From Pseudomonas aegrilactucae (lineage in GTDB: Bacteria > Pseudomonadota > Gammaproteobacteria > Pseudomonadales > Pseudomonadaceae), in assembly GCF_019168305.1 (NCBI RefSeq), contig NZ_JAHTBI010000086.1, forward strand, positions 1 through 45,795: a DNA stretch of 45,795 nt. Direction: 5' to 3'. The notes beneath the pieces are model-generated. The model made no database searches. It was given only the letters and a program-made list of their open reading frames with translations, and was not told the DNA's origin. Positions 15,221 to 23,678 of this stretch are shown here, one piece after another (position 1 is the stretch's first letter; every line of letters starts with the position of its first letter). Made by a program: the position numbers and the translations under genes.

Positions 15221-16996
15221 ATGAGCAAAATGAGAGCAATCGATGCAGCCGTTCTGGTGATGCGCCGCGAAGGCGTAGACACTGCATTCGGCATCCCGGG
15301 CGCCGCGATCAACCCGCTGTATTCGGCCCTGAAGAAAGTCGGCGGCATCGATCACGTCCTTGCTCGTCACGTGGAAGGTGCCTCGCACATGGCCGAGGGC
15401 TACACCCGCACCAAGGCCGGCAACATCGGCGTGTGCATCGGCACTTCCGGCCCTGCCGGCACCGACATGGTCACCGGCCTGTACAGCGCCTCGGCCGACT
15501 CCATCCCGATCCTGTGCATCACCGGCCAGGCGCCCCGTTCGCGCCTGCACAAGGAAGACTTCCAGGCCGTCGATATCACCAGCATCGTCAAGCCGGTGAC
15601 CAAGTGGGCGACCACCGTGCTCGAACCCGGCCAGGTGCCGTATGCGTTCCAGAAAGCCTTCTATGAAATGCGCTCCGGCCGTCCGGGCCCGGTGCTGATC
15701 GACCTGCCGTTCGACGTGCAGATGGCCGAGATCGAATTCGACATCGACGCCTACCAGCCGCTGCCGGTGAACAAGCCATCGGCCAACCGTGTCCAGGTCG
15801 AAAAAGCCCTGGCCATGCTCGACAGCGCCGAGCGCCCGCTGCTGGTGGCCGGTGGTGGCATCATCAACGCCGATGCCAGCGACAAGCTGGTCGAGTTCGC
15901 CGAACTGACCGGCATCCCGGTCATCCCGACCCTGATGGGCTGGGGCACCATCCCTGACGATCACCCGCTGATGGTGGGCATGGTCGGCCTGCAGACCTCG
16001 CACCGCTACGGCAACGCGACGATGCTCAAGTCCGACGTGGTGCTGGGTATCGGCAACCGCTGGGCCAACCGTCACACCGGCTCGGTCGACGTCTACACCG
16101 AAGGCCGTCGCTTCATTCACGTCGACATCGAACCGACCCAGATCGGCCGCGTGTTCACCCCGGACCTGGGCATCGTGTCCGACGCCGGTGCCGCCCTGGA
16201 CGTGTTCCTGGAAGTGGCCCGCGAGTGGAAGGCCGCCGGCAAGCTCAAGGACCGCGGCGAGTGGCTCAAGGACTGCCAGCAGCGCAAAGGCAGCCTGCAC
16301 CGCAAGACCCACTTCGACAACATCCCGGTCAAGCCGCAGCGCGTGTACCAGGAAATGAACCAGGTGTTCGGCAAGGACACCTGCTACGTCAGCACCATCG
16401 GCCTGTCGCAGATCGCCGGCGCACAGTTCCTGCACGTGTACAAGCCGCGCCACTGGATCAACTGCGGCCAGGCCGGCCCGCTGGGCTGGACCATTCCGGC
16501 CGCACTGGGCGTGGTCAAGGCCGACCCGTCGCGCAAGGTCGTGGCACTGTCGGGCGACTATGACTTCCAGTTCATGATCGAAGAACTGGCGGTGGGTGCG
16601 CAGTTCAAGCTGCCGTACATCCACGTGGTGGTGAACAACTCCTACCTGGGGCTGATCCGCCAGGCCCAACGCGGCTTCGAGATGGATTACTGTGTACAAC
16701 TGGCGTTCGAGAACCTCAACGCTCCGGAACTCAACGGCTATGGCGTGGACCACGTCGCGGTCGTCGAGGGCCTGGGTTGCAAGGCACTGCGCGTGTTCGA
16801 CCCGGCCGAGATCCAGCCGGCGCTGCGCAAGGCCCAGCAAATGGCCGAAGAGTTCCAGGTGCCGGTCGTGGTCGAGGTGATCCTCGAGCGCGTGACCAAC
16901 ATTTCGATGGGTACCGAAATCAACGCGGTCAACGAATTCGAAGACCTGGCGCTGGTCGGCAACGACGCGCCAACCGCGATCTCGCTGCTCGACTGA
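15221..16996 (+). CDS. gcl: Glyoxylate carboligase (tartronate-semialdehyde synthase)
   Basis: Gcl joins two glyoxylates to tartronate semialdehyde and CO2 using thiamine diphosphate and FAD. The 591-residue product matches the E. coli enzyme in length. It carries Val51 (RHVEGASHMAEG) in place of the catalytic Glu of other ThDP enzymes, a hallmark of Gcl, and the ThDP-binding stretch from GDYDFQFM to NNSYLGLIRQ. The ATG at 15221 starts MSKMRAIDAAVLVM; upstream open frame is control region. It begins a run gcl-hyi-glxR-ttuD-pykF. An operator lies 26 bases before the start. Confidence 0.97.
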   Translation: MSKMRAIDAAVLVMRREGVDTAFGIPGAAINPLYSALKKVGGIDHVLARHVEGASHMAEGYTRTKAGNIGVCIGTSGPAGTDMVTGLYSASADSIPILCITGQAPRSRLHKEDFQAVDITSIVKPVTKWATTVLEPGQVPYAFQKAFYEMRSGRPGPVLIDLPFDVQMAEIEFDIDAYQPLPVNKPSANRVQVEKALAMLDSAERPLLVAGGGIINADASDKLVEFAELTGIPVIPTLMGWGTIPDDHPLMVGMVGLQTSHRYGNATMLKSDVVLGIGNRWANRHTGSVDVYTEGRRFIHVDIEPTQIGRVFTPDLGIVSDAGAALDVFLEVAREWKAAGKLKDRGEWLKDCQQRKGSLHRKTHFDNIPVKPQRVYQEMNQVFGKDTCYVSTIGLSQIAGAQFLHVYKPRHWINCGQAGPLGWTIPAALGVVKADPSRKVVALSGDYDFQFMIEELAVGAQFKLPYIHVVVNNSYLGLIRQAQRGFEMDYCVQLAFENLNAPELNGYGVDHVAVVEGLGCKALRVFDPAEIQPALRKAQQMAEEFQVPVVVEVILERVTNISMGTEINAVNEFEDLALVGNDAPTAISLLD

Positions 16997-17053
16997 CTGC
17001 TGTAGCGGCCCTGCTGCCTTGCGCACGGGGCCCACTTTTGCAAGGAGACAACC

Positions 17054-17836
17054 ATGCCACGTTTTGCCGCCAACCTGTCCATGCTGTTCACCGAGCAGGA
17101 CTTTCTCGCCCGTTTCAAGGCTGCTGCCGATGCCGGCTTCAGCGGGGTCGAGTACCTCTTCCCGTACGATTTCAGCTCGGCTGAGATCAAGCAGCACCTC
17201 GATGCCCATGGCCTGACCCAGGTGCTGTTCAACCTGCCGGCCGGCGACTGGGCCAAGGGTGATCGCGGTATCGCCTGCGACCCGGCGCGGGTCGAGGAAT
17301 TTCGCGCAGGCGTGGACCTGGCCATCGCCTACGCCCAGGTACTGGGCAACACCCAGGTCAACTGCCTGGCCGGCATTCGCCCGCAAGGCCCGGACTGCGC
17401 CACGGTGCGCAAGACCTTCGTCGACAACCTGAAGTTCGCCGCCGACCGGCTGCAGGCGGCGGGCATCAAGCTGGTGATGGAGATGATCAACACCCGCGAC
17501 ATCCCCGGCTTCTACCTGAACACCACGCAGCAGGCCCTGGAGATCCAGGCCGAGGTGGGCAGCGCCAACCTGTTCCTGCAGTACGACATCTACCACATGC
17601 AGATCATGGAAGGTGACCTGGCGCGCACGGTTGAAAGCAACCTGGCCAAGATCAACCACATCCAGCTGGCCGACAACCCGGGCCGCAACGAGCCGGGCAC
17701 GGGCGAGATCAACTACCGCTTCCTGTTCGCGCACCTGGACCGTATCGGTTACCAGGGCTGGGTGGGCTGTGAGTACAAGCCGCTGACCAGCACCGAAGCG
17801 GGCCTTGGCTGGCTCAAGACCCACAACGCGATCTGA
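17054..17836 (+). CDS. hyi: Hydroxypyruvate isomerase
   Basis: Hyi interconverts hydroxypyruvate and tartronate semialdehyde. The 260-residue TIM-barrel product begins MPRFAANLSMLFTEQDFLAR and has the paired active-site glutamates at Glu143 (VMEMINTRD) and Glu240 (GCEYKP), the same numbers as in the E. coli enzyme. It lies 57 bases after gcl with a clear AAGGAG ribosome site and is probably in the same operon. Confidence 0.95.
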   Translation: MPRFAANLSMLFTEQDFLARFKAAADAGFSGVEYLFPYDFSSAEIKQHLDAHGLTQVLFNLPAGDWAKGDRGIACDPARVEEFRAGVDLAIAYAQVLGNTQVNCLAGIRPQGPDCATVRKTFVDNLKFAADRLQAAGIKLVMEMINTRDIPGFYLNTTQQALEIQAEVGSANLFLQYDIYHMQIMEGDLARTVESNLAKINHIQLADNPGRNEPGTGEINYRFLFAHLDRIGYQGWVGCEYKPLTSTEAGLGWLKTHNAI

Positions 17837-17860
17837 CGCACCAACGGCCTCCTCGACTCC

Positions 17861-17939
17861 TGTGGGAGCTGGCTTGCCAGCGAAGGGGGCCATCCAGACA
17901 CACCGCACGCTCCATTCGCTGGCAAGCCAGCTCCCACAG
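17861..17939. repeat. Paired REP element inside the gcl operon (opposite order)
   Basis: Here the CTGGCTTGCCAGCGAA copy comes first (17861-17884) and TTCGCTGGCAAGCCAG second (17915-17939). It interrupts the hyi-glxR spacing. Such intercistronic REPs can slow mRNA decay and make expression of hyi and glxR unequal. Confidence 0.85.
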
Positions 17940-17992
17940 GGGGCAGCGCCAGCCATATGAGAATCGACAATTACAAGATAGAGGCAGCTCTC

Positions 17993-18886
17993 ATGGCTAA
18001 AATCGGATTCATCGGCACCGGCATCATGGGCCACCCAATGGCTCAGAACCTGCAAAAGGCAGGTCACAGCCTGTTCCTCTCCTCCCACCACGACGCCCCA
18101 CCGGCCGACCTGATCGCCGCCGGCGGCGTGGCCCTGGCCAACCCGAAGGAAGTGGCCCAGGAAGCCGAGTTCATCATCGTGATGGTGCCCGACACCCCGC
18201 AGGTCGACGCCGTGCTGTTCGGTGAAAACGGCGTGGCCTACGGCGTTGGCCCGAACAAGGTAGTGATCGACATGAGTTCGATCTCGCCAACCGCCACCAA
18301 GGCCTTCGCCGCCAAAATCAAGGAAACCGGCGCCACCTACCTCGACGCGCCCGTGTCCGGCGGTGAAGTCGGCGCCAAGGCCGCGACCCTGAGCATCATG
18401 GTCGGTGGCTGCCCGAATGCCTTTGAACGTGCCCTGCCGCTGTTCCAGGCCATGGGCAAGAACATCACCCGCGTCGGCGGCAGTGGTGACGGCCAGACCG
18501 CCAAGGTCGCCAACCAGATCATCGTCGCCCTGAACATCCAGGCCGTCGCCGAAGCCCTGCTGTTCGCCGCCAAGAACGGCGCAGACCCGGCCAAGGTACG
18601 TGAAGCGCTGATGGGCGGCTTCGCCTCCTCCAAGATCCTCGAAGTACACGGCGAGCGCATGATCAAGGGCACCTTCGACCCGGGTTTTCGCATCAGCCTG
18701 CACCAGAAGGACCTGAACCTGGCCCTGCAAGGTGCGAAAGAGCTGAACATCAACCTGCCCAACACCGCCAACGCCCAGCAAGTGTTCAGCACCTGCGCGG
18801 CCATCGGTGGCGCCAACTGGGACCACTCTGCGCTGATCAAAGGCCTTGAGCACATGGCCAACTTCTCGATCCGCGACGACCAGTAA
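17993..18886 (+). CDS. glxR: 2-hydroxy-3-oxopropionate (tartronate semialdehyde) reductase
   Basis: GlxR reduces tartronate semialdehyde to D-glycerate with NAD(P)H. The 297-residue product belongs to the 3-hydroxyisobutyrate dehydrogenase family: an N-terminal GFIGTGIMGHPMAQNL nucleotide-binding motif, the substrate-binding DAPVSGGEVGAK, and the catalytic Lys171 in GDGQTAKVANQ. I chose ATG at 17993 after GAGGCAG; an earlier ATG at 17957 adds 12 residues ahead of the Rossmann motif and is less likely. Confidence 0.96.
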   Translation: MAKIGFIGTGIMGHPMAQNLQKAGHSLFLSSHHDAPPADLIAAGGVALANPKEVAQEAEFIIVMVPDTPQVDAVLFGENGVAYGVGPNKVVIDMSSISPTATKAFAAKIKETGATYLDAPVSGGEVGAKAATLSIMVGGCPNAFERALPLFQAMGKNITRVGGSGDGQTAKVANQIIVALNIQAVAEALLFAAKNGADPAKVREALMGGFASSKILEVHGERMIKGTFDPGFRISLHQKDLNLALQGAKELNINLPNTANAQQVFSTCAAIGGANWDHSALIKGLEHMANFSIRDDQ

Positions 18887-18900
18887 GACCCGAGCAACAC

Positions 18901-18942
18901 ACGCCCTTGGGTCTGTCTGCACGGAGGCAGGCCCAGGGGCGT
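18901..18942 (+). terminator. Long stem-loop between glxR and ttuD
   Basis: Two 18-base arms (18901-18918 and 18925-18942) pair fully, counting several G-T wobbles, around a six-base loop GCACGG, followed by TCTTGATTCT. It could end part of the transcripts after glxR or mark a processing site. The ttuD ribosome site lies 25 bases further on. Confidence 0.6.
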
Positions 18943-18978
18943 TCTTGATTCTGAAGAACAATAAGATTGGAGCCTGCC

Positions 18979-20259
18979 ATGTCGGTCGATCCGCAACACT
19001 TTCTGCGCGAGCTGTTCGCCACGGCCATCGATGCCGCGCACCCACACCAGGTACTTCAAGCCCACCTGCCCAGCGATCGCAGTGGCCGCGTCATCGTCAT
19101 CGGCGCCGGCAAGGCCGCTGCAGCCATGGCCGAAGTGGTCGAGCGCAGCTGGCAGGGTGAGGTCTCGGGCCTGGTGGTGACCCGCTATGGCCACGGCGCC
19201 CGCTGCAACAAGATCGAAGTGGTCGAAGCCGCCCACCCGGTGCCGGATGCCGCAGGCCTGGCGGTCGCCAAGCGCGTGCTGGCGATGGTCAGCAACCTGA
19301 CCGCTGAGGACCGCGTGATCTTCCTCTTGTCCGGCGGTGGCTCTGCCCTGCTGGCACTGCCGGCCGAGGGCCTGACCCTGGCTGACAAGCAACAGATCAA
19401 CAAGGCCCTGCTCAAGTCCGGCGCCACCATCGGCGAGATGAACTGCGTGCGCAAGCACCTCTCGGCGATCAAGGGCGGACGCCTGGCCAAGGCCTGCTGG
19501 CCGGCCACCGTGTACACCTACGCGATTTCCGATGTACCCGGCGACCTCGCCACGGTGATCGCCTCGGGCCCTACCGTGGCCGACCCGAGCACCTCGGCCG
19601 AGGCGCTGGCGATTCTCAAGCGCTACAACATCGAGGCGCCTGCCGCCGTCACCGCCTGGCTCAACAACCCGGCCTCCGAGACGGTCAAGGCCGACGACCC
19701 GGCCCTGGCACGCAGCCACTTCCAGTTGATCGCGCGCCCGCAGCAGTCGCTGGAAGCGGCTGCCGTAAAAGCCCGCCAGGCCGGTTTCAGCCCGCTGATC
19801 CTGGGCGACCTGGAGGGCGAGTCGCGCGAAGTGGCCAAGGTGCATGCCGGTATCGCCCGCCAGATCGTGCTGCACGGCCAGCCACTGGCGGCGCCCTGCG
19901 TGATCCTGTCCGGCGGTGAAACCACCGTGACCGTGCGCGGCAACGGCCGTGGCGGGCGCAACGCCGAGTTCCTGCTCAGCCTCACCGAAAGCCTGAAAGG
20001 CCTGCCCGGCGTGTATGCACTGGCCGGTGACACCGATGGCATCGACGGCTCCGAAGACAATGCCGGCGCCTTCATGGCCCCCGACAGCTACGCGCGTGCC
20101 CAGGCCCTGGGCCTGTCGGCAGCCGACGAGCTGGACAACAACAATGGCTACGGCTACTTCGCCGCGCTCGACGCGCTGATCGTTACCGAACCGACGCGCA
20201 CCAACGTCAACGATTTTCGCGCCATCCTGATCCTCGAGACTGCCCAACATGACGCCTGA
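18979..20259 (+). CDS. ttuD: Glycerate 2-kinase family protein (TtuD/MOFRL)
   Basis: The 426-residue product has the two-domain layout of the glycerate 2-kinase (GckA/TtuD) family: an N-terminal domain with VIVIGAGKAAAAMAEV and LSGGGSALLALPAEG, and a C-terminal MOFRL domain with SGGETTVTVRGNGRGGRN and AGDTDGIDG. Members are often annotated as hydroxypyruvate reductase, yet the fold is that of a kinase making 2-phosphoglycerate. Here it follows glxR, which makes glycerate, and overlaps pykF, which uses the PEP formed through enolase. That context favours the kinase. ATG at 18979 follows TTGGAG. Confidence 0.9.
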   Translation: MSVDPQHFLRELFATAIDAAHPHQVLQAHLPSDRSGRVIVIGAGKAAAAMAEVVERSWQGEVSGLVVTRYGHGARCNKIEVVEAAHPVPDAAGLAVAKRVLAMVSNLTAEDRVIFLLSGGGSALLALPAEGLTLADKQQINKALLKSGATIGEMNCVRKHLSAIKGGRLAKACWPATVYTYAISDVPGDLATVIASGPTVADPSTSAEALAILKRYNIEAPAAVTAWLNNPASETVKADDPALARSHFQLIARPQQSLEAAAVKARQAGFSPLILGDLEGESREVAKVHAGIARQIVLHGQPLAAPCVILSGGETTVTVRGNGRGGRNAEFLLSLTESLKGLPGVYALAGDTDGIDGSEDNAGAFMAPDSYARAQALGLSAADELDNNNGYGYFAALDALIVTEPTRTNVNDFRAILILETAQHDA

Positions 20260-21664
20260 CAAAAAAGTCAAAATCCTCGCCACACTCGGCCCAGCGACCC
20301 AAGGCATCGACGACATTCGCCAACTGGTCGAAGCCGGGGTGAACATCTTTCGCCTGAACTTCAGCCACGGCGAGCACGCCGACCACGCCATGCGCTTCGA
20401 ATGGATCCGCGAAGTGGAGCGTCAGCTGAACTGCCCGCTGGGCATCCTCATGGACCTGCAAGGCCCCAAGCTGCGCGTCGGCCGCTTCGCCGAGGGCAAG
20501 GTGCAACTGCAACGCGGCCAGGCCCTGCGCCTGGACCTGGATGCCACGCCGGGTGATACGCAGCGGGTCAACCTGCCGCACCCGGAAATCATTGCCGCGC
20601 TTGAGCCGGGCATGCACCTGCTGCTGGACGACGGCAAGCTGCGCCTGCGCGTGATCGCCACGCACGCCGATGCCATCGACACCGAAGTGCTCAACGGCGG
20701 CGAGCTGTCCGACCGCAAGGGCGTCAACGTGCCGCAGGCGGTGCTCGACCTCAGCCCGCTGACCGAAAAAGACCGCCGCGACCTGACCTTCGGCCTGGCG
20801 CTGGGCGTGGATTGGGTGGCGTTGTCGTTCGTGCAGCGCCCCGAAGACATCCTCGAGGCGCGCCAGCTGATCGGCGACCGCGCCTACCTGATGGCCAAGA
20901 TCGAGAAGCCGTCGGCGGTCACGCAACTGCGCGAGATCGCCGAGCTGAGCGACGCGATCATGGTCGCGCGGGGCGACCTGGGGGTGGAAGTGCCGGCCGA
21001 AAGCGTGCCGCAGATCCAGCAAAGCATCATCACCACCTGCCGCCAGCTGGGCCGCCCGGTGGTGGTGGCCACGCAGATGCTCGAATCGATGCGCTTCTCC
21101 CCGGCGCCGACCCGCGCCGAGGTCACCGACGTGGCCAACGCCGTGGCCGAAGGTGCCGATGCGGTGATGCTCTCGGCCGAGACGGCCTCGGGCGATTACC
21201 CGCTCGAAGCGGTACAGATGATGAGCAAGATCATCCGCCAGGTCGAAGCCGGCCCGGATTACCAGGCACAGCTCGACGTGGGCCGCCCGCAAGCCGAGGC
21301 CACGGTGTCGGATGCGATCAGCTGCGCGATCCGGCGCATCAGCGGCATCCTGCCGGTGGCGGTGCTGGTGAACTACAGCGAGTCGGGCAATTCGACCTTG
21401 CGTGCGGCGCGTGAGCGGCCGCGCGCACCGATCCTCAACCTGACCCCAAACCTGAATACCGCACGGCGCCTGACGGTGGCCTGGGGCGTGCACTCGGTGG
21501 TCAATGATCGCCTGCGCCAGGTGGATGAAGTGGTCTCCACTGCACTGGAGATTGCCCAGGCGCAGGGCATGGCCAGCCGCGGCGATATCCTGCTGATCAC
21601 GGCCGGTGTGCCTTTTGGCAAGCCGGGGTCGACCAATACGCTGCGGATCGAAACCTTGCTCTGA
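20249..21664 (+). CDS. pykF: Pyruvate kinase
   Basis: Pyruvate kinase converts PEP and ADP to pyruvate and ATP. The 471-residue product shows ILATLGPAT, FRLNFSHG, the substrate and metal region MAKIEKP with VARGDLGVEVP, and VVVATQMLESM. Its start overlaps the end of ttuD by 11 bases, so the two are translated together. A pyruvate kinase tied to the glyoxylate-glycerate genes lets the cell complete the route from glyoxylate to pyruvate under the same control. The symbol follows usual naming for this locus in Pseudomonas. Confidence 0.95.
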   Translation: MTPDKKVKILATLGPATQGIDDIRQLVEAGVNIFRLNFSHGEHADHAMRFEWIREVERQLNCPLGILMDLQGPKLRVGRFAEGKVQLQRGQALRLDLDATPGDTQRVNLPHPEIIAALEPGMHLLLDDGKLRLRVIATHADAIDTEVLNGGELSDRKGVNVPQAVLDLSPLTEKDRRDLTFGLALGVDWVALSFVQRPEDILEARQLIGDRAYLMAKIEKPSAVTQLREIAELSDAIMVARGDLGVEVPAESVPQIQQSIITTCRQLGRPVVVATQMLESMRFSPAPTRAEVTDVANAVAEGADAVMLSAETASGDYPLEAVQMMSKIIRQVEAGPDYQAQLDVGRPQAEATVSDAISCAIRRISGILPVAVLVNYSESGNSTLRAARERPRAPILNLTPNLNTARRLTVAWGVHSVVNDRLRQVDEVVSTALEIAQAQGMASRGDILLITAGVPFGKPGSTNTLRIETLL

Positions 21665-21685
21665 TCCAGAAATGAGGTAAGGCCT

Positions 21686-21767
21686 TTCGCTGGCAAGCCA
21701 GCTCCCACAGGAACCGCACTGACCTTGAGAACAGTGCTGTACCTGTGGGAGCTGGCTTGCCAGCGAA
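21686..21767. repeat. Paired REP element (REPIN)
   Basis: Inverted REP copies flank a spacer with CTTGAGAACAGTGCTG, closely related to the spacer at 14436-14517. It lies between pykF and the urea transporter gene. Confidence 0.88.
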
Positions 21768-21850
21768 GAGGCCGGCACTGACACACACCACACCGTGGGA
21801 AAACACCGCCCAAAGAGGCGCCCCACTCCACCCACCCCTGACCTACTGCC

Positions 21851-22729
21851 ATGTACACCAAAAATTTCGTCAACCCATGCCCCGACTGGGCCACCGCCTT
21901 GCTCAACGGTTTCAGTCAGGTGCTGCTGCAGCGCAACCCGCTGTGCGGCCTGTTCTGCCTGCTGGCCATCATGCTCACCGCCCCCGAACTGATCGGCGGC
22001 GCGCTGCTGGGCGCCCTCGCCGGGCTGCTCACCGCGCAACGCCGCGGCTACGACCGCGCCGACCGCCAGGCCGGCCTGTACAGCTACAACGGCGTACTGC
22101 TGGGCCTGCTGCTCAGCCACGCGCTGCCCTGGTCGGCCCTGCTGCCCCCGCTGATCATCGCCGCCGCGGGCCTGAGCAGCATGCTCGTGCACCAGTGGCT
22201 CAAACGTGCGCGCCCCGGCCTGCTGCCAGCCTACACCGCACCGTTCGTGCTGATCGGCTGGGCGGTCCTGGCCTTGGGCGAGCCCACCAGCGCGGTCTAC
22301 ACCCCGGTCGAAGCCAACCCGCTGTACGCCCTGGGCCGTGGCCTGGGCCAGATCTTCCTGCTCGACCACCCGCTGGCCGGCCTGCTCATCGCCCTCGGCC
22401 TGCTCGTCGCCAACCGTTACGCCGCGGCCTGGGCCTTGCTCGGCGCCGCCCTGGGCGGCAGCGTGGCGCTGATCGGCGGTGAAGCGAATGCCGGTTACTA
22501 CGGGCTGTACGGCTTCAACGCTGCGCTGGCGGCACTGGCCTTCAGCCAGACCCGCGCACAGCCCTGGCCGCCACTGCTGGCGATCGTGCTGGCGATCGTG
22601 CTGCAACCACTGCTGAGCCTGTTGCCGGTGCCGGGGCTGACCGCGCCGTTCATCCTCGCTTGCTGGCTGCTGCAACTGGGCAGCCAGGCCCGGCGTCGGC
22701 CGCTTGCGCAGCTGCGGGCCAGCCCCTAG
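21851..22729 (+). CDS. Urea transporter (UT family)
   Basis: The 292-residue protein is predicted to be an inner-membrane urea channel. It has the internal twofold repeat of the UT family, about ten membrane spans, and two matched segments, TAPFVLIGW and TAPFILACW, as expected for the two halves. Other family-like segments are YSYNGVLLGLLL and YYGLYGFNAAL. Urea is produced by AllA (and by an allantoicase, if one exists elsewhere), so its nearness to the purine genes is meaningful. No TTGTATACAA site lies upstream; a REP pair and an unremarkable 80 bases precede it. Confidence 0.9.
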   Translation: MYTKNFVNPCPDWATALLNGFSQVLLQRNPLCGLFCLLAIMLTAPELIGGALLGALAGLLTAQRRGYDRADRQAGLYSYNGVLLGLLLSHALPWSALLPPLIIAAAGLSSMLVHQWLKRARPGLLPAYTAPFVLIGWAVLALGEPTSAVYTPVEANPLYALGRGLGQIFLLDHPLAGLLIALGLLVANRYAAAWALLGAALGGSVALIGGEANAGYYGLYGFNAALAALAFSQTRAQPWPPLLAIVLAIVLQPLLSLLPVPGLTAPFILACWLLQLGSQARRRPLAQLRASP

Positions 22730-22760
22730 GCTCTGCTCCATCTTGTAATGGAAAGCGCCC

Positions 22761-23585
22761 ATGAACACCCCTTCGAGCTGGCGCGAGCGGCTCTACGTCA
22801 TCGTCTTTCAAACCGACACCGTGGCCGGCCGGCGCTTTGACAGCATCCTGTTGCTGATCATCCTGGCCAGCCTGATCACCGTGATCCTGGACAGCATCGA
22901 CGACGTCCACCAGGGCTACGCCGGCCTGCTGGCCTGGATCGAATGGGGCTTTACCGCCATCTTCCTGGCCGAGTACATCACCCGCCTGTACTGCTCGCCC
23001 AGACCACTGCGCTACGCCTTCAGCTTCTACGGGCTGGTCGACCTGCTGGCGATCGTGCCCGGCATCATCGCCCTCTATTACAGCGACGCGCAGTACCTGC
23101 TGATCATCCGCGTGATCCGCATGCTGCGCATCTTTCGCGTACTCAAGCTCAGCCCCTACCTCAAGCAGGCCCACTACCTGCTGGCGGCGCTGCGCGGCAG
23201 CAAGCAGAAGATCATCGTGTTCCTGGTCAGCGTGTCGACCCTGGTGACCGTGTTCGGCACCCTGATGTACGTGGTCGAAGGCCCGCAGCATGGCTTCACC
23301 AGCATCCCCAAGGGCATCTACTGGGCCATCGTCACCCTGACCACCGTGGGCTTTGGCGACATCGTGCCCAAGACCCCGCTGGGCCAGGTGATCTCCTCGA
23401 TGGTGATGATCACCGGTTACTCGATCATTGCCGTGCCCACCGGCATCTTCACGGCCGAACTGGCCAATGCCATGCGTGGCGAACAGTTGCAGCACGACTG
23501 CCCGGTGTGCCGCAAGCACCACCACGAACACGGCGCCGCCTTCTGTTCACGCTGCGGCAATGCGCTGTTCAAGAAGATGGAATAA
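22761..23585 (+). CDS. Voltage-gated-type potassium channel with C-terminal zinc ribbon
   Basis: The 274-residue protein has six membrane spans. S4 carries regularly spaced arginines (RVIRMLRIFRVLK, residues 117-129), followed by the pore helix and selectivity filter TTVGFGD (194-200), so it should conduct K+. After S6, residues 247-265 hold two CxxC pairs (Cys247, Cys250, Cys262, Cys265), a likely small zinc ribbon that could act as a cytosolic sensor or assembly unit. The gene starts 32 bases after the urea transporter and may be co-transcribed with it. Confidence 0.9.
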   Translation: MNTPSSWRERLYVIVFQTDTVAGRRFDSILLLIILASLITVILDSIDDVHQGYAGLLAWIEWGFTAIFLAEYITRLYCSPRPLRYAFSFYGLVDLLAIVPGIIALYYSDAQYLLIIRVIRMLRIFRVLKLSPYLKQAHYLLAALRGSKQKIIVFLVSVSTLVTVFGTLMYVVEGPQHGFTSIPKGIYWAIVTLTTVGFGDIVPKTPLGQVISSMVMITGYSIIAVPTGIFTAELANAMRGEQLQHDCPVCRKHHHEHGAAFCSRCGNALFKKME

Positions 23586-23678
23586 CCACAGCACTTTTTA
23601 ATCTTTAAGCGCCTAAGGCCGAGCCGCTATAGTCGCTGGCATAATGCCTTTCACCCCCACTCGAACAAGGAACGCGCA

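Noticed and set aside
16693..16702. CTGTGTACAA within gcl as a further operator
   Set aside because: It has two mismatches, lies well inside a coding region, and its bases are explained by conserved codons.
15203..19045. A 1280-codon open frame on the minus strand opposite gcl, hyi and glxR
   Set aside because: It mirrors three clear genes, has low-complexity composition (His, Gln, Ala, Val, Asp, Gly), no domain motifs, and results from strong GC bias at third positions.
20207..22768. An 853-codon minus-strand open frame opposite pykF and the urea transporter gene
   Set aside because: It runs straight through a REP pair and lacks any recognisable domain; it is an antisense artefact of codon bias.
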